Source: Ichthyophonus hoferi
Lineage: Eukaryota; Opisthokonta; Ichthyosporea; Ichthyophonida; Ichthyophonidae
NCBI GenBank assembly: GCA_002751075.1
Contig: NAOQ01000071.1
Span: 87,548-151,547, forward strand
Length of the DNA: 64,000 nt
Direction: 5' to 3'
The position numbers and the translations under genes are program-made. Below, one piece after another: positions 28,401 to 39,313 of the stretch (positions within the stretch are counted from its first letter, which is position 1; each line of letters starts with the position of its first letter). Below the pieces are notes generated by a model, which saw only the letters and a program-made list of their open reading frames with translations, was not told the origin of the DNA and did not search any database.

Positions 28401-29800
28401 GATTGGGAACCTGCCTTTATCCCTGATTAAATAAATAATTTCAAGAACTTGATTTTTTTGCTATAGATGGAGAGTATTTCTGATCAAATACACTTATTTA
28501 TTTTTAATTTTATATTTAAAAAAATTAATCACAAAACATCAGAAAGCAAAGTCAAAAATATTTAATTATACATATTAATTTGTTCTTGTTGTGATCACTA
28601 GAAAAACACTAACACTATCTCAATTACGATCGTATCTTAGTTACGCGCGGGATTCTTCTGAATCGACCTATGAAAATAGTTATATCGTTCTAGCCAGGTA
28701 AAAAATACTATAACATTATATTCTATTTATCGATTAACGCATAGTATAAACATAGGATAGATATAAGATCATCACACTAATGATTAACTTCTCTAATTAA
28801 TGTCATTCGATTCTGAGAGGTATATAGGAATACTAGTAGTATTCGTACTCTTCACGAATTAGTCACGATACACGACTTTTATAGAGCGAGTATATTGCCA
28901 TGTCAACTACCTGTCAGCAGATCTCTTATATTGATTGCTTCACTACTGTTGTTATTTTAAGCAAGTAATTAGTTTATGTTAATTTATTAATTACTGAGTG
29001 ATTAACATCGATTTGCGGTATTTGATTGGTTAATTTCATGTAAAACCTTGCACTGCGATATGTTATTGGTTAAATCTTATCTAACTTTAATTTAATTGAG
29101 GTACAAATAAGTGATGTTACGTATCATTTTAAGTATACTGACAGATCAGTACATCTACGAAGGTCTATATAACGCCTACTCAGTTCATAAGTAATGACCT
29201 AACAACACAAAGAAGCAAAGTCTTTTGTAGGAGTATTTTATTTATGCAACACATAAAACATAACAGTCAGGATCCAGACCAAGTATGTGGATCCTGAGTA
29301 TACGGTTGTTAATTTAGGTCAATATCAGTTGACCGTGTAATTAACATTAGAGAAACGTATATCTCCACTTAGGAGTTCTACCAAACTGTGTTGCTAGCAA
29401 CCTATCAATCAAAGAATCATTCTGTTGCTACGTATCTTGTTTGTATTACAATATGTGATTAATTTTAATGACCAATACTATCTAAAAACCTCGGTAAATT
29501 CTCATGCTATACTTCACTTAGCAACTTGTCCTAATTAATTATAATTTGTGACGTAATGATATTAGTTAATTATCATTATCATTAATTAATATCTTACTCG
29601 AGACCTCATTGTAAACGCTACTGAATATTTAAAGGTACAATGCAACATGAACAATAAATGGTACGTGCATCCGTACAAGATATCATAAAATATGCAGCCT
29701 AATACTTGTAGGGTCTGAAATACTTCAACAATCTACATATAAAATATGAAACGGAATATTACAAATATTTTTTCTTAATACGAAGAAAATAAATACAAGC
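25401..29800. other. AT-rich intergenic block with a dispersed repeat copy
   Basis: No gene could be supported across 4.4 kb. The open frame 27847-28137 (+) has no motif. A minus-strand segment near 25950 carries a GGTTCGAAATC word like a tRNA B box, but no cloverleaf forms around it. One copy of a dispersed repeat lies at 28861-28910. Confidence 0.45.
28861..28910 (+). repeat. Dispersed repeat, copy 1
   Basis: The segment containing ATACACGACTTTTATA, AGCGA and TATATTGC recurs at 31215-31260 with only a few substitutions over the first 43 bases. Both lie in AT-rich non-coding DNA, which suggests a decayed mobile element family. Confidence 0.65.
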
Positions 29801-30433
29801 CTACGTATACGTACTATGAACGTCTGCAAGAATCGTTTCCATACCTGTGATTTTATATTTTATTTTTATTTTTAAAAGGTTTCCACAAAGAGAAAGATCA
29901 ACACCAACTGGTTTACAACAACACGCCAAATATGACGCAGCAACAGAAGCAATTAGTGACGATAGCACGAATGATCCCGCCCCAGTCTTAATTGGACCTT
30001 TTGCCGTAGCAATTAGTGACGGTAGCACGGATGATCCCGCTCCAGTCTTGATTGGGCCTTTTGCCGTATTTTCGAATTTGTAAAAGGAACGGGAACTAGA
30101 CATGATGGGCGGATTATTACTGAATCTAAATTTATACATGGGTTTAAAACATTTTCCTTCTTTGATCGCTATGGGTTTTTCTAAATTTACTAGAATACAT
30201 TCATTCATGTATGTATTTAAAACAAATTTGTCATCAACCTTGGTAACTTTATACTGAATGGTTTCTTCCACGAGAGCGACATGACAACCCTCTGTTGAAA
30301 GAAGCTCAAAGCAATATATAGCTTGGTTGGCGCAATTTGCGTCTTCATGTCGACACATCCAGAAGGCACCGGATACTGAGGAAATCAAACCAAGAACGGC
30401 AACGGAGATAATTGTGGATTTCATAGTATACAT
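29801..30433 (-). CDS. Secreted cysteine-containing protein with internal repeat
   Basis: A single open exon of 210 codons stands alone in an AT-rich region. The likely start is the second Met (30424), giving a textbook signal peptide MKSTIISVAVLGLISSVSGA with cleavage before FWMCRHED. The mature part has cysteines in WMCRHEDANC, IYCFEL, EGCHV, NECIL and GKCFK, a spacing that suggests disulfides. A 20-residue unit (TAKGPIKTGAGS and following residues) is repeated twice, followed by a hydrophobic stretch with CCC and a lysine-rich tail. I recognise no family. Signal peptide, small size, cysteines and isolation resemble lineage-specific secreted proteins. An intron-free gene is unusual in this window. 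The tail after the repeat may be a frame left over from rearrangement. Confidence 0.55.
   Translation of the reverse strand: MYTMKSTIISVAVLGLISSVSGAFWMCRHEDANCANQAIYCFELLSTEGCHVALVEETIQYKVTKVDDKFVLNTYMNECILVNLEKPIAIKEGKCFKPMYKFRFSNNPPIMSSSRSFYKFENTAKGPIKTGAGSSVLPSLIATAKGPIKTGAGSFVLSSLIASVAASYLACCCKPVGVDLSLCGNLLKIKIKYKITGMETILADVHSTYT
29950..30069 (-). repeat. 60-bp tandem duplication inside the secreted-protein frame
   Basis: Two adjacent 60-base units (29950-30009 and 30010-30069) differ at only about seven positions. Because 60 is a multiple of three, the duplication keeps the minus-strand frame open and doubles a 20-residue block. Confidence 0.85.
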
Positions 30434-30819
30434 TGTTTTGTAAACACAACAATGGCAATGAATTGAGAATGCATTTCAAAACAGGTTGTGTTGCTTATAG
30501 TGCAGTTTACAGGAAGGGATATACGTAGAAGAGCTATGGGGCGTTATGTTATGAATAGATTGGTTAACAACTCTTGCATATTTTTTAATATATATTCACT
30601 TTTAAGTACAACACACATTTAATATAATTTATTGCATATGTTATATATATATATATATTACCAAAATAAATACTTATGAGAATAGTTGACATATACTCCT
30701 CCCTACTACAAAGTCCTAAAGTAGATATATTTATTGATCAATTCCATAGAATACAAGCATTCACACTAGATGAAATAATTAGCTATATAGCCAATAAAAT
30801 TAGGATACAATAGCATTAG

Positions 30820-30880
30820 ATCATTTTGAGTATGGTAAGATAATTCTAGAGGCTCTAAGAGGTTTTTAGTAAACTGTATT
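30820..30880 (+). repeat. Dispersed repeat family B, copy 1
   Basis: The pattern GGTAAGATAATTCTAGAGGCTCT preceded by an AT-rich lead has degenerate relatives at 31765-31815 (GGTAAGATCAGATAACTCTAGTGGGTCTC) and at 59905-59960 (CAAATAATTCTAGTGGGCCTC). The three copies are spread over 29 kb. Confidence 0.45.
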
Positions 30881-31214
30881 TCCTACGAATGGTCGAGAAA
30901 TTGAGTTAACAAAATCATTTTTTTACTTCCTAGTATTATGAGCCGTCATCTAAGCACATCATTTGGTTCGCGGGTTAGAGGAAAAAAATCCAATGACGTC
31001 TTTCTATGGATATGTCAGTAAGTCAAGCAGTCAGCATTATTCCACCAAGTCTCATCCTTCCAATTAAATATCGTCGGAAGTCTAGCAGGAGGAATATTCC
31101 TCCACTCACTTTTAGCCAGTACTATCCAATTTCGGAAGCTTGTTATTTAGCTTATATTTGTGCCACACGAGGCTTTACAACAACTACTAGACTAGCTAAG
31201 TATACGTAGGGCTA

Positions 31215-31263
31215 AGTCACAATACACGACTTTTATACAGCGACTATATTGCACTACAACTAC
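31215..31263 (+). repeat. Dispersed repeat, copy 2
   Basis: This is the second copy of the repeat at 28861-28910, with the same orientation and order of words (AGTCAC, ATACACGACTTTTATA, AGCGA, TATATTGC). Confidence 0.65.
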
Positions 31264-32042
31264 TAAACAACAATATCCTTCGTCTCTCCCAGTTTGTGAC
31301 CGGGTTTTCTACAGCTGTTTCATTGAGGGAAGACTATACTCGGGGTCATTTACTAGTCTTAATGATCTACATCCCTAGTATTTTAGGGAGCAAGTGAGCA
31401 CAGAGGGGGCTACCAACCTAGCCATATCACATATGATAAATTTGTTAGTAGATATTATCTTTGTGGAGTAGCGTAATATATAAGTGATAGGGCATGTTTC
31501 TGGAAATAACACAACGTTCATCACTTCTTGTAGGTGTATAAATTAATTGGATTTTTAAAATAGTAAGATAATTGTATTTGTAAAATATTAAGATAGATTG
31601 ATTTATACGATACTGCTGCGAGATCATTAGCCATAGATGAATAAGAAGGCTCGATCGAAACCCAGATAATAGGTAGATCAATTCTTTTGTCAGAGTATTC
31701 AGTATATGAACACTATTACATAGCGAGAAAATGGTTAATTCACCATTTAAATAGGGATATAATAGTATTTAAGTATTGTGGTAAGATCAGATAACTCTAG
31801 TGGGTCTCTTTGACCTATCATGAGTTAGATTAGCTAATACGAATGTTTATGATTGGCCCCATTTAAGTTATTGAATTTAGCAATATTAGTGTTAACTCGC
31901 TAGCATTGGCGATAAAACGGAGTATAAAAGAAAGCAAAACTCAATAATAAAGCCCCGGTTATTCCGCTCATACATAAATGCTACTTGTGGAAAAATACGA
32001 AGCTCTCGTAGAAGATATAAAAAAACACTTTGCACTTGATTA

Positions 32043-32643
32043 NNNNNNNNNNNNNNNNNNNNNNNNNNNNNNNNNNNNNNNNNNNNNNNNNNNNNNNNNN
32101 NNNNNNNNNNNNNNNNNNNNNNNNNNNNNNNNNNNNNNNNNNNNNNNNNNNNNNNNNNNNNNNNNNNNNNNNNNNNNNNNNNNNNNNNNNNNNNNNNNNN
32201 NNNNNNNNNNNNNNNNNNNNNNNNNNNNNNNNNNNNNNNNNNNNNNNNNNNNNNNNNNNNNNNNNNNNNNNNNNNNNNNNNNNNNNNNNNNNNNNNNNNN
32301 NNNNNNNNNNNNNNNNNNNNNNNNNNNNNNNNNNNNNNNNNNNNNNNNNNNNNNNNNNNNNNNNNNNNNNNNNNNNNNNNNNNNNNNNNNNNNNNNNNNN
32401 NNNNNNNNNNNNNNNNNNNNNNNNNNNNNNNNNNNNNNNNNNNNNNNNNNNNNNNNNNNNNNNNNNNNNNNNNNNNNNNNNNNNNNNNNNNNNNNNNNNN
32501 NNNNNNNNNNNNNNNNNNNNNNNNNNNNNNNNNNNNNNNNNNNNNNNNNNNNNNNNNNNNNNNNNNNNNNNNNNNNNNNNNNNNNNNNNNNNNNNNNNNN
32601 NNNNNNNNNNNNNNNNNNNNNNNNNNNNNNNNNNNNNNNNNNN
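32043..32643. other. Assembly gap (601 N)
   Basis: This is a run of unknown bases. The sequences on its two sides show no overlap, unlike the second gap. The left side ends inside an open frame and the right side offers only a few codons before a stop. Confidence 0.99.
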
Positions 32644-34010
32644 AGATTCTGATAGATACGATAATGCAATTTAATATATTGTTAAGAAAAATTGATTTTT
32701 TTTTTATGCTGTAAAATTAGTAACTACATTCTCACTCTATCAGAACTATAAAAAAAGATATTAAACTTTTACAAAATAGTCTTTTGAGAATTTTGAATTA
32801 TCTCTGATGTGAGTTGTTTGAGAATAGTCACAAAATCGTGCTTTACTCCTTGTCCATCAAGTCCTACATGACTTAGAAACCTTAAATTCGTAGCAATTGG
32901 ATTGCTCCAAATAGCAATAGTTTTATTAAGCTTATCTGCTTCTGTTTGTGGATGTGACAAGTTAAAATTTGACTATGCAGCTATTTCAAAAATTATAGAA
33001 TCTTGACGAAGATAAAAGAGATTTCATGAAAGATGTCAATATTCACATTTTTAGACTGACAATGATGGTGAAAGTTTGAGTGAATTTGCCATTTGATATT
33101 CAAATTCTGATTGCATTTTGTATGCCATTTTGAACCCTCCAAATTATCTTCTTAATGGAAAATATATACTTTTGTTCAATAGTCACCATACAACAACTTA
33201 TTAAGTTAACAATTAAAAAGTACTAGATATAATTCAGCGTTTTAATATGTTCACATAATTAGATCATATGTGGAAAAGAGTGTGCTAAACAGAGATACCA
33301 GCGAGGTTTTATGCAAATCAAGGGGATACTCAGGACCATATACCTAACCTACAAGGATACTATGTTACACAAATCATTATAATAAATAACAAGAGTAAAC
33401 ACTAAGATCACAAGGATCTTTCTAATGGGATTGCATATTACTTCAAGAGAGAGTAACATCTTAATGACTGGACGAACAAAATCCAGATATCTCCCCCAAA
33501 CTCAATAACTAGTAAACGATTCTATAAGCATAAATCAATGGCACTTGATTTGTGATTATTTATTTTTGATTAAAAAGGATAGTGTAATAATATTGTATCG
33601 ACCCAATAGCTAATTTGCCTTGAACTAGAAACACCCATAACCTGTCTGTGTTCTCTGGGGGAGTGACAAAAAATAATCACAGGCTACGATAGATACTAGA
33701 AGACATCTCTACAGCTCGTTGCCAAGGCGTATGAACTTTCTGTAATCGCATTCCATTTGATAATCTACGATTGCAGGAGAAACTATGTAAGATCGCTATT
33801 TTATCTAATCACTGGAAAACTAGAAACGTATCGCTATCTACACCCTAATGGGCGCACAGCTGTCCTGTCCTGAAAAATATTTTTTAGTTTTTATAGAGTT
33901 CACTTCAGTAAGGCCAACAGTGGTGCATTCCTTTTACTTGGGTGAACTTTAAAGTTCTAAGCCCCTAATATCTTAAGAAACACAGCCATTTTACACAAAC
34001 CATTAGCACT
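32644..34010. other. AT-rich block upstream of the ERLEC1-like gene
   Basis: An open frame at 32769-32960 (-) with SNPIATNLRFLSHVGLDGQG is less AT-driven than its neighbours and could be a decayed gene or transposase piece, but I recognise no family. The last few hundred bases should hold the promoter of the lectin gene starting at 34011. Confidence 0.4.
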
Positions 34011-37000
34011 ATGAAAAGGTCTTCCCGGGCTGACCGCTGGGGTGTAGCACTTCTCCTTGTGACCTCTGTGTTCCACCTGGCCACTGCCAGCCCTAATGGT
34101 GATCATTCGTGCCTCCCTTGTATTTAAAATTTTTGTGCAAAACTGTTTTTAAAGAAAAATGACACACACAACGATATACAATCTTTTTCCCTTTCACGTT
34201 TTAATCCCACTCTATATCCCGGCTGTTTTTCTTTTTCTTAACCACTCTAAGCTGGGGACATGTTTTAGCTAGTGCCATCACATTTGATTTGCACTAAAAC
34301 AGAAAAAGGAGATATCTCAGTAACTTATAGATGGTTGAACGATTAGCTAGCCCGTGTTAAGTTAAGAGAGGCAAAAGGGAAGAGAAAAGAGGTTAACACA
34401 CTGTTTTATTTCTGACGTTTCTATCGCTGCCTACCAGATGACCAGCAGGAAGTGAGCAGCAACATTCTACCTGACGAATCAGCAAAGGTACTTATTTCTG
34501 AGGAGACCCAGTATGTGGACATGCCACAACCACAGTTTGATGGGCTGGAGGACTGGAGATATACCCTTCATTTTCCTAATGAAAAAGAATCTGCTGACTT
34601 GGTAAGTGGCTAGTTAATCTGTTTTACATTCATTTATATTAATATATATATAGATGGGTGTAGTTGTATAGATTGTGTTTATGCATACACATATGTAGGC
34701 TAATGTATAATTTTAGAAGTGTATTATATATATATGCATATTTTATTGTAAACCCTTTAACGCCCTATCGCTAGTAGGGTAGCACGCCTGCCTTCTCTTC
34801 TCACCCACCCCGTCATCTACCTGTATTCTTTCCTTTAGTGCCAGTTGTCCTTGCAAGTAGTTGAAGCTTTAAAAACTATATAGGTATATTTCCTATAAAG
34901 AATAATAGTGCAAGTCCATTGGTTGTCGCTATGGAGACGTGGCAGGCCTAGGCCACGAGTGTACATGATTGATTTGATTCATGTTTCCATTCACTGATTG
35001 TAACTAAGAAAACAGTGGCGAAAAAAACATAGAGGAATAGACTTTTTGGGGATAGGTAGATGGTTAGTTTTGATAAAGTCTTCAAGTATGGCATATTAAG
35101 GTAGCACTAGATATGGCCTGAGGAATATTAGTACATGCAATGGCAACCTTGATCTGCTCTGCACCATACCAACCCCCCATACCTACCCAGTTGCTATCCA
35201 ACACTAGAACTAGACAGGTGGTGGATGTGTCCTTGTCTGGCACTAAAATGGCCTGCCACCTCCCTGTGGTTCGTATGCCTGTAAAGGACAAGGTAAGTTG
35301 GTAGGCTTCTGATTGGCAGAATGTTAAAGGTGAAGCTCTGATTGGTAATGTACACTTGGCCCTGTTATTCATATATATATATATATATATATGTTTTAAG
35401 CATACTAGTAAAAACTAAATACCAACATATATACATGTATACCCGTGAGCATGAGAGCAAATATAGCTACACATATATATTGCTTGTGACCCATATACTC
35501 GATATATCGTACAGGATAGTGTCATTTGATTTGGCCTGTTTATACTTGGGCTGCTCTCAGACGGGTAATATGAGCCTAGCCATAAAGGGCTAGGTGGCTC
35601 TAGGGTATGACCAGATTAGGGAGGGGGGAGGCCATATGAAGATAGTGGCCTGACAGTATAATTGTACAGATGGTAGAGAATGAGCTGGATCCCGAAGCAC
35701 TGTTGGCTCCCTTAAAGGCCGAGTGCTCCAAGTTGGTACGTGCCTAGAGACAGTATATATGTAGGGTAGGTGGATTGCATGGAGATATGTAGTGGAGGGA
35801 AGGAAAAGTTCACAAGAATGATTGCTTGGCCTGGGCTGGGGGTGAATTATAATTGGAAGATGGTAACCTGGGTGTGTACTGGATATGGGAGGTCTCTGAC
35901 GTATTATTGACCATACAGGTGGATGGCATGTGGATTTATGAGGTGTGCTTTTTTAAATTTGTGAAACAATACATGGAACCTTCCAAACAGGCCCTAATCA
36001 ATGTGAAGCATAACTATGTCTTGGGTCGTTATCCTTCCCCACGGCCAGCATATGAAGAAGGGGAGAATCGCCGAGAGGTAAGATAAACACTATACCCCAC
36101 CCCCTACCCTACCTCTACTCTTAATCCTTAGTTATGCATGTGACACAGATAGGCATGGGTAGTTTAATTCTGTTACATAGTTTCCAGACCAAGATTGCCA
36201 TGGCTATGATAAGCAAAAAAAAATCTAATGCCAGTTACCAGGGAGTAAATTATATGACAACCGTACTATCTTACTATCCGTTTCTGGTCTAATGTTCTAG
36301 TGTAGGGACATATGAAAAGCTTGTACAATAGCACTGGTAGGGGGAAATGGGAAGGGGCATGGTCTGACCTATGTGGGTACCTAGCTGCCTGAGCTCTTGT
36401 ATGAGGGTAAATACTATCCGTACTGGGCCCACCACTATTCGGATGGCACCTTCTGTGAGCTGACTGGTATGTGATCAGTGATAGTATGATATGCACGTAT
36501 TACCATTTGTAGGTAGCTGTTTAAATGTTCACGCGGAATGCTTCTCCACCATGCACAGACACACCATGCACGTTGTATAAGAAGTATTGTTATAGTGTGG
36601 CCTTTATAGAGGAGACTTCACTAACTATGCATATACAGACCAGCCAAGAGTGGCGGAGCTGCGCTATTTCTGTGAGAAAGGACCGACTAGAGCTGTTGCA
36701 GTGCAAGAGTTTTCTACTTGTTCCTACCAGGTACTTACTATATTACCCGTATACCATCTTACTATATTACTTCGACTATACTATCTTACTATCATATCTC
36801 TATTCTACTCTCTTCCTATCCCATCAAATATGGTTCATGTTGACCAGCTGGCTATTTAGTCTAACCAGTCCTTGTAGGTGTTGGTAGCTACTGAGAGGGT
36901 GTGTGAAGATCCTCGTTTTAGCGGGCCTCCCCCAGTGATCAGTGACATTGTGTGTCTGGCCGATAACCCTGCAGACAATGAGAGGATAGCTGACGGGGTG

Positions 37001-39313
37001 GCTAAACTATGGAAGGTATTGTGCGACAGTGCTAATACCTTGCTTCTCTCTTCCTCTTTTTTTCTATTCCCTTTTCGCATTTTTTTTTAAAAAATTTCTT
37101 TTCTTTTTGGCTGGTACCTGCTCTGCTAGTGGTTATAACTGGTCCCTCTGTCCTACCCCAGTATACACCGGAAGATATATGGGATATGGCCAGCCAGGCC
37201 TATCAAAGCAGTGGCCTGAAGGAGAGCGTATCAGAGAAGGAGGGCAAATCAGAGAAGGAGAACAGATCAGAGATGGAGAGCATATTAGAGAAGGAGGATA
37301 TATCAGAGAAGGAGGGCATATCAGAGAAGGAGGGCATATCAGAGAAGGAGAGCATATTAGAGAAGGAGGATATATCAGAGAAGGAGGGCATATTAGAGAA
37401 GGAGGATATATCAGAGAAGGAGGGCATATTAGAGAAGGAGATGGATCATCCCACCTCTACCGAGGAGATTGATGAGGGTCTAGTTGCCCGGATGGGCCAG
37501 GACATGGGGGAGGGACAAGCCCCCCAGAATATGCGTATATATGTACGGGAGGGCAAGGTCATCGTGGACATTCAGCCCAGCTTACCAACCAAGGACATTA
37601 TACACTACTGTGAGTGTAGTGGAATGGGGTTGGGTAAAAGAAAAGGGTGTAGATTAATAGAGGAAAGGGGCGGAAAAGTGAATAAGATGGAGAGCATGAG
37701 GGGGTAGGCAGCCAATATGTGACTAATTACCTAATTATTTTGTTACCTTGTTATTTCCTCAGATGCCAATAGTAATTTGGAACGTAAACCATCAACTGGG
37801 TTGTGCTTTCAAGGGGTAGGTTTATAGGTATTGTAGTCTACACCAAGGCCACCACCCTGTACAGGGGACTGTCTGTTGCTATATAGTCTAAATTAAACGA
37901 GGACATCCTTCTATTATATACAAACACACTACGATAAGTCACACCACATAAGCTCTGTTTCTGTATGTACCTCTCCCCTTGTCCGCCATGTATCTATAGC
38001 ATCATGTTGTAATATATGTATATATATATATATATATAGGCCTATACGTATATTTAGTACATGGTGGTAGACTAGCCTGCCCTGTGGGTAGTGAGGTAGG
38101 GGGCCAGGACCCTGTAGAAGCCTTATCTTGCAGGAGAGTAACATATATCTGGTGCTACAGCTCGAAGGGCCCTGGCAGTTTGAGGTGTGCCTGGATGACT
38201 TTGTAGCTCAGATACCCAATGTGGGGATGAAGAGCATTATTCTGGGAGAGTGGCATCTCTCCGAACACAAGACATGGGTGGAGGATCACATTAGTGCCGA
38301 GAGAGAGCAGCTGAGCACCCCTACCTCCGTCACCCTATGGTACTCACGGGGAGGTAGGACCCTACTGTCTATCTAATAGCATGCCTGTATGTCTGTGGGA
38401 ATATGTGGGATGTATTGTTGGCATGGGCCTTGTGTTCACAGACGGTGTGGAAGGTGATGGTGCTGTGGTCATGCTCTCCTTACAGTTTCCTCATTTGGTT
38501 ATTGCTTTGTTTTGCTTTAGCTAGTCGCTCTATCCTATGGACCACATGGCTCTATCTTGTCCAGGCATTGTCTTAGCTCCGCCTGATGACGTAGCACTAT
38601 CAGAAGGGGGTCATTGATGCATTAGGATTATTTCGTTATTAAGCTATCCAGGGTATTATAAACAAGGTGTACTATGTAATGTTGACGTAGTTTGTTTTGA
38701 TAATCTTTCTAAATTACATATGTTTGTGATAGACCTGTCAAGTATGCCATCTACATGCTGCCCCCCACTCTTCCCTTCCTCACCTAGATAGTTATATGGG
38801 CATATTGAAGTTTATGTATCATCAGGATTAACTCTATGCATATATAGATTTCTGTGAAGCCATAAGGGACTTCCGTGCCACGCAAGTAGTGTTAGAATGC
38901 CTGGAAGATGAAGGTGAGACCTTGCTTGCCTTAATGTTCCTCTTGGCTTATTGTTTACATTTACTGCGATTACTTGCTTCTTCCGACCTCTATACCATTA
39001 TGCGAGTTAATGTGATGATAATCTTCACATATTTGTATTTTGGGTCAAGAAGTATATTGTTTAGCATATATGCACTGTATAGGTGTGTGTGTGTACAGGC
39101 ATATAAGGATCTTCCCTCCCTCCCTCAATATCGAGCCCACAGTGGCATCTCAGTCCTCTAAAGGTATGTAGGATGATAACTAACTGGATAGGTGCAGGGG
39201 CAGCAGATATGGGGGATCCTATTTTGTCCTTTCAAGAAGTGTCTACCTGCAGGTACATGCTTCATATTAGATCTCGGCAGATGTGTGAAAAACTGCAGTT
39301 TTATAGGAAATAG
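34011..39313 (+). CDS. ERLEC1: ERLEC1/XTP3-B-like ER lectin with two MRH domains
   Basis: Fourteen exons splice in phase to 604 residues: 34011-34098, 34438-34601, 35191-35292, 35670-35735, 35919-36077, 36385-36466, 36639-36730, 36878-37015, 37162-37609, 37763-37815, 38134-38353, 38848-38913, 39143-39163 and 39198-39313. A signal peptide (WGVALLLVTSVFHLATA) sends it to the ER. MRH domain 1 (about 139-275) has WIYEVC, VKQY, GTFCELTDQPR and EFSTCSY. MRH domain 2 (about 458-600) has GPWQFEVC, FVAQ, GDFCEAIRDFR and EVSTCRY. Each keeps the Gln, Arg, Glu and Tyr set that binds mannose in this fold. The family hands misfolded glycoproteins to the ER ubiquitin ligase (ERAD). Two MRH domains and the segment ILGEWHLSEHKTW point to ERLEC1 rather than the one-domain OS9/Yos9. 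The linker contains an unusual Ser-Glu-Lys-Glu repeat, listed separately. Confidence 0.92.
35366..35391. repeat. (AT)n microsatellite in an ERLEC1-like intron
   Basis: This is a run of about 13 AT dinucleotides. Similar runs lie in introns at about 575-592, 1335-1378 (AT then GT), 7150-7168, 15304-15320 and 38016-38037. Confidence 0.8.
37216..37441 (+). repeat. Coding minisatellite, SEKEG/LEKED repeat
   Basis: About fifteen head-to-tail copies of a 15-base unit (ATATCAGAGAAGGAG and variants) encode a five-residue repeat [IL]-[SL]-E-K-E-[GDS] in the linker between the two MRH domains. The unit length is a multiple of three, so two other frames also stay open here and produce shadow frames. 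The encoded segment should be a highly charged helix or disordered spacer. Confidence 0.9.

Larger units (their letters stand above)
30434..32042. other. AT-rich intergenic block with dispersed repeats
   Basis: No supported gene. Open frames at 31006-31209 (+) and 31445-31681 (-) have no motif. A start-like frame at 31978-32042 (+) encodes MLLVEKYEALVEDIKKHFAL and runs into the assembly gap. It could be the beginning of a gene, but it cannot be followed. Confidence 0.4.

Noticed and set aside
19224-34010. Large gene-poor block considered as a virus-like or LTR insertion
   Set aside because: No reverse transcriptase, integrase, capsid or polymerase motifs and no long terminal repeats were seen.
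37029-37472. Second plus-strand frame and a minus-strand frame with perfect short repeats
   Set aside because: They are shadows of the coding minisatellite in the ERLEC1-like exon, whose unit length is a multiple of three.
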